This document shows, in pieces, positions 1 through 5,651 of a DNA stretch of 5,751 nt (positions are counted from its first letter, which is position 1; the number at the start of each line of letters is the position of its first letter). The notes beneath the pieces were generated by a model. The model saw only the letters and a list, made by a program, of their open reading frames with translations, had not been told where the DNA came from and made no database searches. The DNA lies in NCBI GenBank assembly GCA_903873955.1, contig CAIQQL010000105.1, positions 1 through 5,751 of the forward strand, given 5' to 3'. The stretch is from an uncultured archaeon (lineage in GTDB: Archaea > Nanobdellota > Nanobdellia > Pacearchaeales > GW2011-AR1). The position numbers and the translations under genes are program-made.

Positions 1-1
1 C

Positions 2-1051
2 TATCCTATTACTCCTCAGACCCATAATGTCGAAGCTCTCGCTGAATTTGTCAATAATGGTGAACTTAATGCAACTATCATCCCTGCAGAGTCCGAGCAT
101 TCAGCAATGAGCGCTGCCGTGGGCTCTTCCGCGACGGGTGTGCGAACTTATACGGCGACTTCATCGCAAGGGCTTAAGTTCATGAGCGAGATGCTTTTTG
201 TCGCTTCCGGTTTACGTTTGCCTATCGTCATGATGGTCGCCAATCGAGCTCTATCCTCTCCGATCAATATCTGGAATGATCATAGTGACAGTATGGCCGA
301 GCGCGATTCGGGCTGGATTCAGCTCTATGTAGAAAGCACGCAGGAGGCAATAGACCGTGCAATACAACTTTTTAAGATTTCTGAGAAAGCTCTTATCCCT
401 TCGATGCTTTGTATGGATGGTTTTGTACTGACCCATGTCTATGAAAATGTGGATATGCCAAGTCAAAAAGAGGTAGATGCTTTCCTGCCCCCTATACGGA
501 TGCCTTTTATCCTCGATCCCAAGAAACCAGTCACTATGGGGCCTGTGGGACCACCAGAACACTATTTTGAAATTAAGATCTCCCAACAAGAGGCTATGCT
601 TGCCGTTCTACCTATCATAGAAAGTGTGCAAAAGGAATTTGCAAAGAAGTTTGGTCGATCTCATGACCTCTTGGAACTTTACCGTACGGAAGATGCAGAA
701 AGGATCATCCTATGCATGGGCACTGCTTGCGGGACTGCCCGCGATACCATCGATGAACTTAGAAGATCTGGAGAAAAAGTAGGGATGTTGAAGCTTTCAC
801 TTTTTAGGCCATTCCCGCGAGAACAAATTCTTCGAGCACTACATAGCTGTAAAAAACTTAAGACTCTTATTGTCCTCGACCGTGCTTTTTCTACAGGTAA
901 TACTGGAATATTGCATACTGAACTTCGTGATGCCCTCTGGGGAGATAAAATCTCTATACGCGGGTATGTAGCAGGTCTTGGCGGGAGAGATATTACCAAG
1001 AAGCATATTGCAAAAGCATTTTCTCTTGTGGAGGGCCAATGGCTGACATAA
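2..1051 (+). CDS. porA: Pyruvate:ferredoxin oxidoreductase alpha subunit, 5' end outside window
   Basis: The alpha subunit of 2-oxoacid:ferredoxin oxidoreductase helps convert pyruvate and CoA to acetyl-CoA, CO2 and reduced ferredoxin in the cytoplasm. The frame is open from the first bases; 349 residues are visible and perhaps 30 N-terminal residues are missing. The window opens on YPITPQT, the conserved N-terminal motif of the family. It continues with ESEHSAMSAAVGSSATG, TATSSQGL and the run around IWNDHSDSMAERDSGWIQ, all hallmarks of the pyrimidine-binding domain of the TPP site. Further on, RPFPREQI and VLDRAFSTGNTG mark the C-terminal domain. The ATG at 107 is internal because conserved sequence lies upstream of it. 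The gene overlaps the downstream beta-subunit gene by 13 nt, so the two are surely one operon. Pyruvate is the likely substrate, but related 2-oxoacid enzymes share these motifs. Confidence 0.95.
   Translation, partial: YPITPQTHNVEALAEFVNNGELNATIIPAESEHSAMSAAVGSSATGVRTYTATSSQGLKFMSEMLFVASGLRLPIVMMVANRALSSPINIWNDHSDSMAERDSGWIQLYVESTQEAIDRAIQLFKISEKALIPSMLCMDGFVLTHVYENVDMPSQKEVDAFLPPIRMPFILDPKKPVTMGPVGPPEHYFEIKISQQEAMLAVLPIIESVQKEFAKKFGRSHDLLELYRTEDAERIILCMGTACGTARDTIDELRRSGEKVGMLKLSLFRPFPREQILRALHSCKKLKTLIVLDRAFSTGNTGILHTELRDALWGDKISIRGYVAGLGGRDITKKHIAKAFSLVEGQWLT
1030..1035 (+). promoter_or_regulatory. Shine-Dalgarno site of porB inside the porA 3' end
   Basis: The sequence GGAGGG ends 3 nt before the porB ATG and lies within the last porA codons. 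It supports the 1039 start and coupled translation of the two subunits. It is the clearest Shine-Dalgarno motif in the window; purF and thioredoxin appear to be leaderless instead. Confidence 0.6.
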
Positions 1052-1950
1052 AGGGATTTTCCGAAGAGGAACTATTTGCTCCGGGACATAGCGCCTGCCT
1101 GGGTTGCGGTGAGGCAATCGCCATTCGACATGTCATGAAAGTTGTGGGAAAAAATAGTATTGTCGTTCAGGCAACTGGCTGTCCCGAGGTCTATTCATCA
1201 GTTTATCCTCTTACTTCCTGGAAGGTTCCCTGGATTCATACTGCTTTTGAAAATGCCGCGGCTGTCGCCTCAGGCATCCGAGAGTCCTTATTACAACAAG
1301 GGAAAGGGGATGTGCGTGTTATTGCGTTTGGTGGTGATGGGGGAACCTATGACATTGGTTTCCAAGCGCTTTCGGGAGCATTGGAACGGGGCCATAAATT
1401 TGTGTATGTCTGTTTGAATAATGAAGCCTATGAAAACACAGGAGTCCAACGATCCGGTGCCACAGAAAAATATACCTGGACCACGACTTCTCCTGTCGGG
1501 AAGACAATAGTCGGTAAAAGCCAGTATCGAAAGCCTTTGCCGCTTATTATTGCGGCACATAAAATCCCTTATGTCGCAACAGCATCAGTTCATAATCTCT
1601 TTGATCTCAAGCTAAAGATTCAACGTGCACTTGACGCAAAGGGTCCTGCCTATCTTGAGATTCTGTGCCCTTGCATTCCTGGTTGGAAAATAGAAACTGA
1701 TATGACCTATGACTCCGCAACTCTTGCCTGGAAATCAAATATGTGGCCGCTATTCGAAGTGATCAATGGTAAGCTCACCCTTCTTAAGAATACCGCCCCT
1801 ATACCTCTACAAGAATACTTCAAGGTCCAGGGAAGATATCAACATCTTCTTAAGAGCGAAAACAAGCTTTATCTGGAAGAACTTCAAAAGCATGTAGCAG
1901 ATGAATATCGTGCTCTTGAAAAGCTTGAAAAATCTTCTGGTGAGAACTAA
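1039..1950 (+). CDS. porB: Pyruvate:ferredoxin oxidoreductase beta subunit (TPP and 4Fe-4S binding)
   Basis: This is a complete 303-residue beta subunit, the usual family length. It carries the TPP pyrophosphate site and one [4Fe-4S] cluster. Cys20 and Cys23 (ACLGCG), Cys48 (ATGCPEV) and Cys212 (PCIPGW) match the four cluster ligands known in the family. The TPP/Mg motif is GGDGGTYDIG at residues 98-107, followed by NNEAYENTGVQRSGAT at about 127-142. The family more often has a DNEAYMNTG form, so this site shows mild variation. TTTSPVGK (148-155) and AAHKIPYVAT (172-181) are also typical. The ATG at 1039 lies inside the end of the alpha-subunit gene. GGAGGG at 1030-1035 lies 3 nt before it, which suggests ribosome binding or translational coupling. 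The stop at 1948-1950 interleaves with the stop of the convergent minus-strand gene. Confidence 0.95.
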   Translation: MADIKGFSEEELFAPGHSACLGCGEAIAIRHVMKVVGKNSIVVQATGCPEVYSSVYPLTSWKVPWIHTAFENAAAVASGIRESLLQQGKGDVRVIAFGGDGGTYDIGFQALSGALERGHKFVYVCLNNEAYENTGVQRSGATEKYTWTTTSPVGKTIVGKSQYRKPLPLIIAAHKIPYVATASVHNLFDLKLKIQRALDAKGPAYLEILCPCIPGWKIETDMTYDSATLAWKSNMWPLFEVINGKLTLLKNTAPIPLQEYFKVQGRYQHLLKSENKLYLEELQKHVADEYRALEKLEKSSGEN

Positions 1951-2621
1951 CTGTCGCTCTTATTAGTTATCGCCAGATAACATGCATCTCGGTTTTGAGA
2001 GGACTGTACCTGAGCACAATAAGCAGTATCTTTTGTGTTTTTGGCAAAGGTCAGATAACAAGCATCTTTTCTCGTCGCTGAAAGGTTAGCGCAATATCGT
2101 GAATCTTGCGTTGTGATCGAGAGGCAGGTATTCTTTATTTCCGTGTTGCTAATCTCATCACAGATTCTCGAGTCCTGCCTAACCATCGATAGTTCAAATC
2201 TGCAAGAATCCTTTAAATTGCTCTGGATTAATCCTTCACAGATTGTTGAGTTTTGTTTGACCATTGCTGTGCAAAAGATTCTGTTGGAAATATCCTGTAT
2301 AGTCCCACAGGATGCCAGATCATGCTTAATCATCGCGGAACATAACATCTGATTGTTGTTTTGTAGCCCATTACAATCAGAGGTATTCTGAGTATAGAGT
2401 GCAATACAGAACATTTTCAATTCAGTATCTTCTAGATGGTTGCAAGGGGTCGACAAGATCCTTTGCGGCTGATTTTGTAGACTTATGTTCTCTTGAGTAT
2501 AATTGGTAGAATTGGACCTAGAGACTGGGTGCTGAACCTGTTTTGGCGAAGGTAAAAATAGGAAAACCCCCATTGCTATAATAAGGATGACTGCTATACT
2601 GACATAAACTAATTTTTTCAT
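1947..2621 (-). CDS. Membrane-anchored or secreted protein with seven two-cysteine repeats
   Basis: I do not recognise this 224-residue protein. After MKK, a hydrophobic segment at about residues 4-23 is a signal peptide or, since no clear cleavage site follows, an N-terminal anchor. A Ser/Asn/Gln-rich linker (about 25-59) leads into a domain with 14 cysteines at 60, 72, 83, 94, 105, 117, 128, 140, 154, 166, 177, 188, 202 and 214. They form seven pairs 11-12 residues apart, separated by 11 or 14 residues. Recurring patterns are K/R-D/N-x-C before the second Cys and Q-N/D-S-x-x-C before the next unit. Seven N-X-S/T sequons (37, 40, 45, 79, 124, 179, 220) fit an extracytoplasmic, possibly glycosylated protein. 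I infer disulfide-bonded helical hairpins. The ATG overlaps the purF stop (ATGA) with no evident Shine-Dalgarno site, so it should be translated with purF. Confidence 0.8.
   Translation of the reverse strand: MKKLVYVSIAVILIIAMGVFLFLPSPKQVQHPVSRSNSTNYTQENISLQNQPQRILSTPCNHLEDTELKMFCIALYTQNTSDCNGLQNNNQMLCSAMIKHDLASCGTIQDISNRIFCTAMVKQNSTICEGLIQSNLKDSCRFELSMVRQDSRICDEISNTEIKNTCLSITTQDSRYCANLSATRKDACYLTFAKNTKDTAYCAQVQSSQNRDACYLAITNKSDS
1977..2444 (-). repeat. Seven tandem two-cysteine protein repeats
   Basis: This stretch encodes residues 60-215 of the exported protein. Seven degenerate units of about 22-26 residues each carry two cysteines. The Cys-to-Cys steps run 12, 11, 11, 11, 12, 11, 12, 14, 12, 11, 11, 14, 12. 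The units are conserved mainly at protein level. Only the last ones retain clear DNA similarity: the 16-mers at 1974-1989 and 2052-2067 differ at one base and are offset by 78 bp, exactly 26 codons. Confidence 0.8.
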
Positions 2622-4228
2622 GGTTTAACTACGCGAGAGGTCGTTTTAAGTTTTTCTTCTAGGTTTCTTAAGTCCAAATCTGCATATTCCTGCCCTTTTG
2701 GTGTCGGATATTGCCCAGAAAGACATGCCAGACATAAATCTTCGGCGGGAAAACCTATCGCCCTTATCAAGCCTTCTCTTTTCTGAAAAACTACGGATGT
2801 CGCTCCTACCTCTTTGGCTATGCGGTCTTCAAGAGTCAATACTCTCTGTCCCGTTTCTTCTTTTTGGGTATGAAGTGGTGATGCTATCAATTTTTTTCGT
2901 GAAGGATAATCGATTGCATAGAAACAAGGATGCTGAATCGGAGGTTCGGTCAAGCGTACGTGCACCTCTTTTGCTCCTGCTCTTTTTAGTTGGCGGATAA
3001 GTTGTCGGAGCGTTTCTCCCCTTACGATGCTGTCATCTAATATTATTAACTTTTTGCCTTTCACTTCATCTACCTGGACAGTATAGTTACTGGTCATGAT
3101 ACGTGCCCGTTCTAATGGTCCATTAATGAACCCTCTGTCCCCGTCGATCTTATCGATTGCATAGCTTATCGGGAGTTTTAGCTTTCGGGCATAGCTTTGG
3201 GCAGCAGTGATTGCCGTCTTTGGAGCAGGCACGACGATATATTGCTCATCCAACTTTCCTCTAAGCGGCTCTATTTCAGCAAGTTCCTCCCCTAATTCTC
3301 TTCGAACGCTATTGACTCCTCTTCCTTCATTTTTTGAACTTGCCTTTGAGAAATAGACCCACTCAAAATGACAATAACTTTTTTTCCTGCTTTCCTTGAC
3401 CTGTTCGTGTTTGAATCCTTCTCGATTGAAGATCATTGCTTCACCTGGCTTGACGTCCCAAAACTTACTGATTTTAATTTTTTCCAACGCTGTACTTTCT
3501 GAGGCTACGGCATACATGTACTTATTTTCTCCCCAAACCAGCGGATGGAATCCTTGAGGGTCTCGAAAAACAAGGAGGTCTCCATCGCCAAAAAGAGTCA
3601 CTACATTGTAAGCTCCGTCTAACTTTTCCATAAGTTCTTGGGTAACCCCAAAGAGATTTGGTTTTTGAGGAGTGTGTTTAATATTTGACCCTTCAGACTG
3701 ACGGAGCCCTAGCGACATAAGATTCATCAATACTTCGGTATCAACTTCTGTTTCAAGAGAAATCCCTTCATCCATCATGTCCTTTGCCAGGGTGTCATAA
3801 TTTACAATATTGCCATTAAATGCAATCGCAAACTTTTTCCAGACTCGAGGGTGTCTTCTCAAAAATGGCTGTGCTTCATCAAATGAAGCATAGAAATCAT
3901 CATTTCTTCCTTGGCCGGAAGTTGAATATCTGGTGTGCCCAATGCCCGCAATCCCCGATCCCCGTTTTAGGATAGTCTGATACTCGGGAGGTTGGTTAAG
4001 ATGAAAAACCTCTGCCACTCTCCCTACCCCCTTATAGAGGACAATCTCTTTCCTTCGTGCTTCTTCGGGTTTTATTGGATTATAAACCGCATATCCCGCA
4101 CTTTTTTGTCCTCGATGCTGTAATTGGAGCAAGGTATTAATAATCACCAATGGAGTCTCAGTAGTTCCCCTGTCTGCACCCTTTAAGTAGACTGCGCAAA
4201 TTCCACATTCTTCCTTTGCTTCATCCAT
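2618..4228 (-). CDS. purF: Amidophosphoribosyltransferase, Fe-S (Bacillus-type), divergent
   Basis: This enzyme makes 5-phosphoribosylamine from PRPP and glutamine, the first committed step of purine synthesis in the cytoplasm. The 536 residues hold an N-terminal Ntn glutaminase domain and a C-terminal phosphoribosyltransferase domain. Catalytic Cys8 (EECGICAV) follows a 7-residue propeptide that is presumably cleaved off. HRGQKSAG (38-45), HTRYST (98-103), FNGN (137-140) and VDTEV (162-166) form the glutamine site. The PRPP motif LIILDDSIVRGET spans 394-406. Cys286, Cys435 (HPCFYAID), Cys499 and Cys502 (CLACLSGQYPT) match the four [4Fe-4S] ligands of the B. subtilis enzyme. The flexible-loop consensus (KNRYVGRTFI) is replaced by DKIDGDRGFI at about 359-368, and there are small insertions near 104-118 and 450-465. 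The ATG at 4228 lies about 25 nt from a TATA box, implying a leaderless mRNA. No other pur gene is nearby. Confidence 0.93.
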   Translation of the reverse strand: MDEAKEECGICAVYLKGADRGTTETPLVIINTLLQLQHRGQKSAGYAVYNPIKPEEARRKEIVLYKGVGRVAEVFHLNQPPEYQTILKRGSGIAGIGHTRYSTSGQGRNDDFYASFDEAQPFLRRHPRVWKKFAIAFNGNIVNYDTLAKDMMDEGISLETEVDTEVLMNLMSLGLRQSEGSNIKHTPQKPNLFGVTQELMEKLDGAYNVVTLFGDGDLLVFRDPQGFHPLVWGENKYMYAVASESTALEKIKISKFWDVKPGEAMIFNREGFKHEQVKESRKKSYCHFEWVYFSKASSKNEGRGVNSVRRELGEELAEIEPLRGKLDEQYIVVPAPKTAITAAQSYARKLKLPISYAIDKIDGDRGFINGPLERARIMTSNYTVQVDEVKGKKLIILDDSIVRGETLRQLIRQLKRAGAKEVHVRLTEPPIQHPCFYAIDYPSRKKLIASPLHTQKEETGQRVLTLEDRIAKEVGATSVVFQKREGLIRAIGFPAEDLCLACLSGQYPTPKGQEYADLDLRNLEEKLKTTSRVVKP

Positions 4229-4248
4229 CCTCTTACAAAGATGACTCC

Positions 4249-4256
4249 TTTTTAAA
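4249..4256 (-). promoter_or_regulatory. TATA box of the purF operon
   Basis: On the minus strand this reads TTTAAAAA, centred 24-25 nt upstream of the purF ATG (4228). That places the predicted transcription start at or next to the start codon. An AAGGAG follows the box at once but is about 17 nt from the ATG, too far to be a good ribosome-binding site. The region 4229-4379 is shared with the divergent thioredoxin promoter and holds no gene. Confidence 0.55.
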
Positions 4257-4350
4257 GAAGATTGTAGACGATTACATCACATCCTTTTCTAGTCTCGGCT
4301 TGGCATTTTTATGCGTGGCTGACCTGTGACTTTTCGGATAATGCATAAAC

Positions 4351-4358
4351 TTTATTAA
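4351..4358 (+). promoter_or_regulatory. TATA box of the thioredoxin gene
   Basis: TTTATTAA is centred about 25-26 nt upstream of the ATG at 4380, the usual distance from an archaeal TATA box to the transcription start. The mRNA is therefore predicted to be leaderless. No Shine-Dalgarno motif precedes the ATG, which agrees. Confidence 0.6.
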
Positions 4359-4379
4359 TCAATCAAAATTATTAAAGCA

Positions 4380-4709
4380 ATGACAGACCATGTAACGACC
4401 TTAACTTCTGTAAATTTTGACAAATTAACCGCAAAAGGAGACTGGGCTATAGACTTCTGGGCTGAATGGTGTGGGCCCTGCAAGATTATGTCTCCAGAAT
4501 TTGATAAGGCTGCAGTTGAACTTGCAGGAAAGGTCAATTTTGGAAAGGTCAATGTTGATGATGCTACGGAAATTGCACAGCGTTTTGAGGTTATGAGTAT
4601 CCCTTCTCTGGTCTTTATCAGAAATGGCCAGGAAGTTGATCGTGCTATCGGTTCATTGCCTAAAAGCGCGATACTCCAGTCTATTTCTACGTCTTTTAAG
4701 CAGCGATAA
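4380..4709 (+). CDS. trxA: Thioredoxin
   Basis: This is a 109-residue cytosolic thiol-disulfide oxidoreductase of standard thioredoxin length with no extensions. The active site WAEWCGPC ends with Cys31 and Cys34. The buried acid Asp25 lies in AIDFWAEW, corresponding to Asp26 of the E. coli protein. The cis-proline is Pro75 in SIPSL, and FIRNGQEVDRAIG (79-91) forms the last strands. All catalytic elements are present. There is no signal peptide, so it acts in the cytoplasm, reduced by a thioredoxin reductase not in view. It is transcribed alone, divergently from purF, and two T-runs follow the stop. Family assignment is secure; the physiological substrates cannot be told from sequence, and the symbol is used generically. 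Confidence 0.95.
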   Translation: MTDHVTTLTSVNFDKLTAKGDWAIDFWAEWCGPCKIMSPEFDKAAVELAGKVNFGKVNVDDATEIAQRFEVMSIPSLVFIRNGQEVDRAIGSLPKSAILQSISTSFKQR

Positions 4710-4710
4710 C

Positions 4711-4731
4711 TTTTTTTGGAATCCCTTTTTT
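4711..4731 (+). terminator. Double T-run terminator after thioredoxin
   Basis: A run of seven T (4711-4717) starts right after the thioredoxin stop and is followed by a run of six T (4726-4731). T-rich tracts without a strong hairpin are the usual intrinsic termination signal in archaea. Confidence 0.6.
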
Positions 4732-4771
4732 ACCTTGCAAAATAAAAAATCTATATTCTAAACACTAATAT

Positions 4772-4779
4772 TTTATAAA
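4772..4779 (+). promoter_or_regulatory. TATA box of the hypothetical gene at 4817
   Basis: TTTATAAA is centred at about 4775, predicting transcription from about 4800. That start would lie downstream of the TTG at 4796 and 17 nt upstream of the ATG at 4817, which favours the ATG. A weaker TATA-like site (tatatt, 4752-4757) could give an earlier transcript that would use GAGGGAG (4784-4790) as a ribosome-binding site for the TTG. Confidence 0.5.
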
Positions 4780-4816
4780 CTGTGAGGGAGTAAGGTTGCT
4801 AAGGAAATCTTACTCC

Positions 4817-5446
4817 ATGAGAAACGGAATCCAAGTTTCAGAAGACCAGACTGCCTCTGGGACTTCCTATGCTCTACAGAACCCTTCACAGAATTTCATC
4901 TTCTATCTGTTGAATTCCCTTCCTCTCTCTCCAGAATTTGCATCATTAACTTTTTCCTACGAGGATCCTTGCATGATCAGAGAATCCACGTCCTCTCTTG
5001 GGAAAATGCCTGCTCTCCTGCATCTTGTTTATAGTCCACAACGGCAAAGATTTATCCTCAAGCGTGGCCAGTACAATCACTCATTACAAAAAAAAGTAGC
5101 CCAGATACCCTTGGAATGTGCGATAGATGACTCTCTTTTTGTTGAAATGCGCTTTGAAATGAATGGGGGCTTTGGCGAAACCGCATTTTCTTCATTTAAA
5201 GAGAATCATCTTGGCAGCCTTGTCAAACAAGGATATCAATTCACCTTTGGAGTGCTGGGGATGGAAACCGATGAAACGTCAAATACTCGCCTGAGCTTTG
5301 TGCTCTCGCCGCATCATCCCCCTCAAGGTAAACTAGAACTGGTCATCGGAGAAGACTTTGACCTGCATAAAGCCGAGAGGTTAAAAACCTGGTTTACGAC
5401 ACTCTGTCGGTTAGACGAAGAATCCCTGCTTGTACATAAGTTTTAA
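4817..5446 (+). CDS. Hypothetical protein, about 209 residues, soluble
   Basis: I do not recognise this protein. It has 209 residues from the ATG at 4817, or 216 from an in-frame TTG at 4796. I chose the ATG because the TATA box at 4772-4779 predicts transcription from about 4800. The TTG does have a possible ribosome-binding site (GGAG at 4787-4790, 5 nt away), so the start is uncertain. There is no signal peptide or membrane segment, and the three cysteines (52, 101, 197) are scattered without a metal-site pattern. The middle (about 66-115) alternates short hydrophobic strands with charged turns, and GQYNHSLQKK (84-93) is basic. A Gly-rich stretch lies at 117-120. This suggests a mixed alpha/beta cytoplasmic protein. 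It has its own promoter between the thioredoxin terminator and a tRNA gene, so context gives no functional clue. Confidence 0.75.
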   Translation: MRNGIQVSEDQTASGTSYALQNPSQNFIFYLLNSLPLSPEFASLTFSYEDPCMIRESTSSLGKMPALLHLVYSPQRQRFILKRGQYNHSLQKKVAQIPLECAIDDSLFVEMRFEMNGGFGETAFSSFKENHLGSLVKQGYQFTFGVLGMETDETSNTRLSFVLSPHHPPQGKLELVIGEDFDLHKAERLKTWFTTLCRLDEESLLVHKF

Positions 5447-5448
5447 AT
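5441..5448 (+). promoter_or_regulatory. TATA box of tRNA-Lys, overlapping the upstream stop codon
   Basis: TTTTAAAT is centred about 28 nt upstream of the first base of the mature tRNA and includes the TAA stop (5444-5446) of the preceding gene. The primary transcript would have almost no 5' leader. Confidence 0.55.
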
Positions 5449-5472
5449 AACAACTCTTTCTTAGACGACTAA

Positions 5473-5547
5473 GGCTCCGTAGCTCAGCCCGGTTAGAGTA
5501 CTGGACTTTTAATCCAGGTGTCGCGGGTTCAAATCCCGTCGGAGCCA
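5473..5547 (+). tRNA. tRNA-Lys (anticodon UUU)
   Basis: A complete 75-nt cloverleaf can be folded by eye. The acceptor stem GGCTCCG (5473-5479) pairs with CGGAGCC (5540-5546), and the discriminator is A5547. The D stem is GCTC/GAGT with one G-U pair, and its loop contains GG. The anticodon stem CTGGA/TCCAG encloses loop CTTTTAA with anticodon TTT at 5508-5510, decoding AAA and AAG as lysine. The variable loop is GTGTC, and the T arm GCGGG-TTCAAAT-CCCGT has one G-U pair. There is no intron and CCA is not encoded, so it must be added after transcription. As I recall, most archaeal tRNA-Lys have G at the discriminator; A here is a small oddity. Confidence 0.96.
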
Positions 5548-5556
5548 TTATTTTAT
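5548..5556 (+). terminator. T-rich stretch directly after tRNA-Lys
   Basis: TTATTTTAT follows the last tRNA base and may end its transcript; a further T-rich tract lies at about 5585-5593. Between them, CATGG-ATTG-CCATG (5557-5570) can form a 5-bp hairpin. The evidence is composition only. Confidence 0.35.
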
Positions 5557-5616
5557 CATGGATTGCCATGCTGAAAAGCAGTCCTTCTTTTATTTATATA
5601 ATTAATTTCCTATAAG

Positions 5617-5624
5617 CTTATATA
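5617..5624 (+). promoter_or_regulatory. TATA box of the gene starting at 5652
   Basis: CTTATATA is centred about 30 nt upstream of the ATG at 5652 and would give a leader of only about five nt. It supports the view that a gene starts at this ATG even though its frame closes after five codons. Confidence 0.5.
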
Positions 5625-5651
5625 CTTGCATCCCCTGTAAATTATAATCTT

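Noticed and set aside
251..1117. Several minus-strand open frames across porA and the start of porB
   Set aside because: The + strand carries unmistakable POR motifs throughout; the opposite frames show no family resemblance or promoter.
2113..2352. Open frame on the + strand within the Cys-repeat gene
   Set aside because: It is antisense to the regular Cys repeat, lacks its own signals, and its repetitive look is a reflection of the opposite-strand repeats.
1974..2444. Possible CRISPR or nucleotide tandem repeat
   Set aside because: The periodicity is at protein level inside an open frame; the DNA units are mostly dissimilar and of variable length.
2698..3000. Open frame of 100 codons on the + strand inside purF
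   Set aside because: It lies antisense to the conserved PRPP and Fe-S part of PurF; its hydrophobic look comes from the complement of charged codons.
4304..4315. GCAT-TTTT-ATGC palindrome in the purF/thioredoxin intergenic region
   Set aside because: A four-bp stem in AT-rich DNA is expected by chance, and its position does not match either promoter in an obvious way.
5411..5468. Direct repeat TTAGACGA (5411-5418 and 5461-5468) near the tRNA, as a possible attachment site
   Set aside because: Eight bases are too few, the copies flank only the end of an ordinary gene, and no integrase or partial tRNA copy is present.
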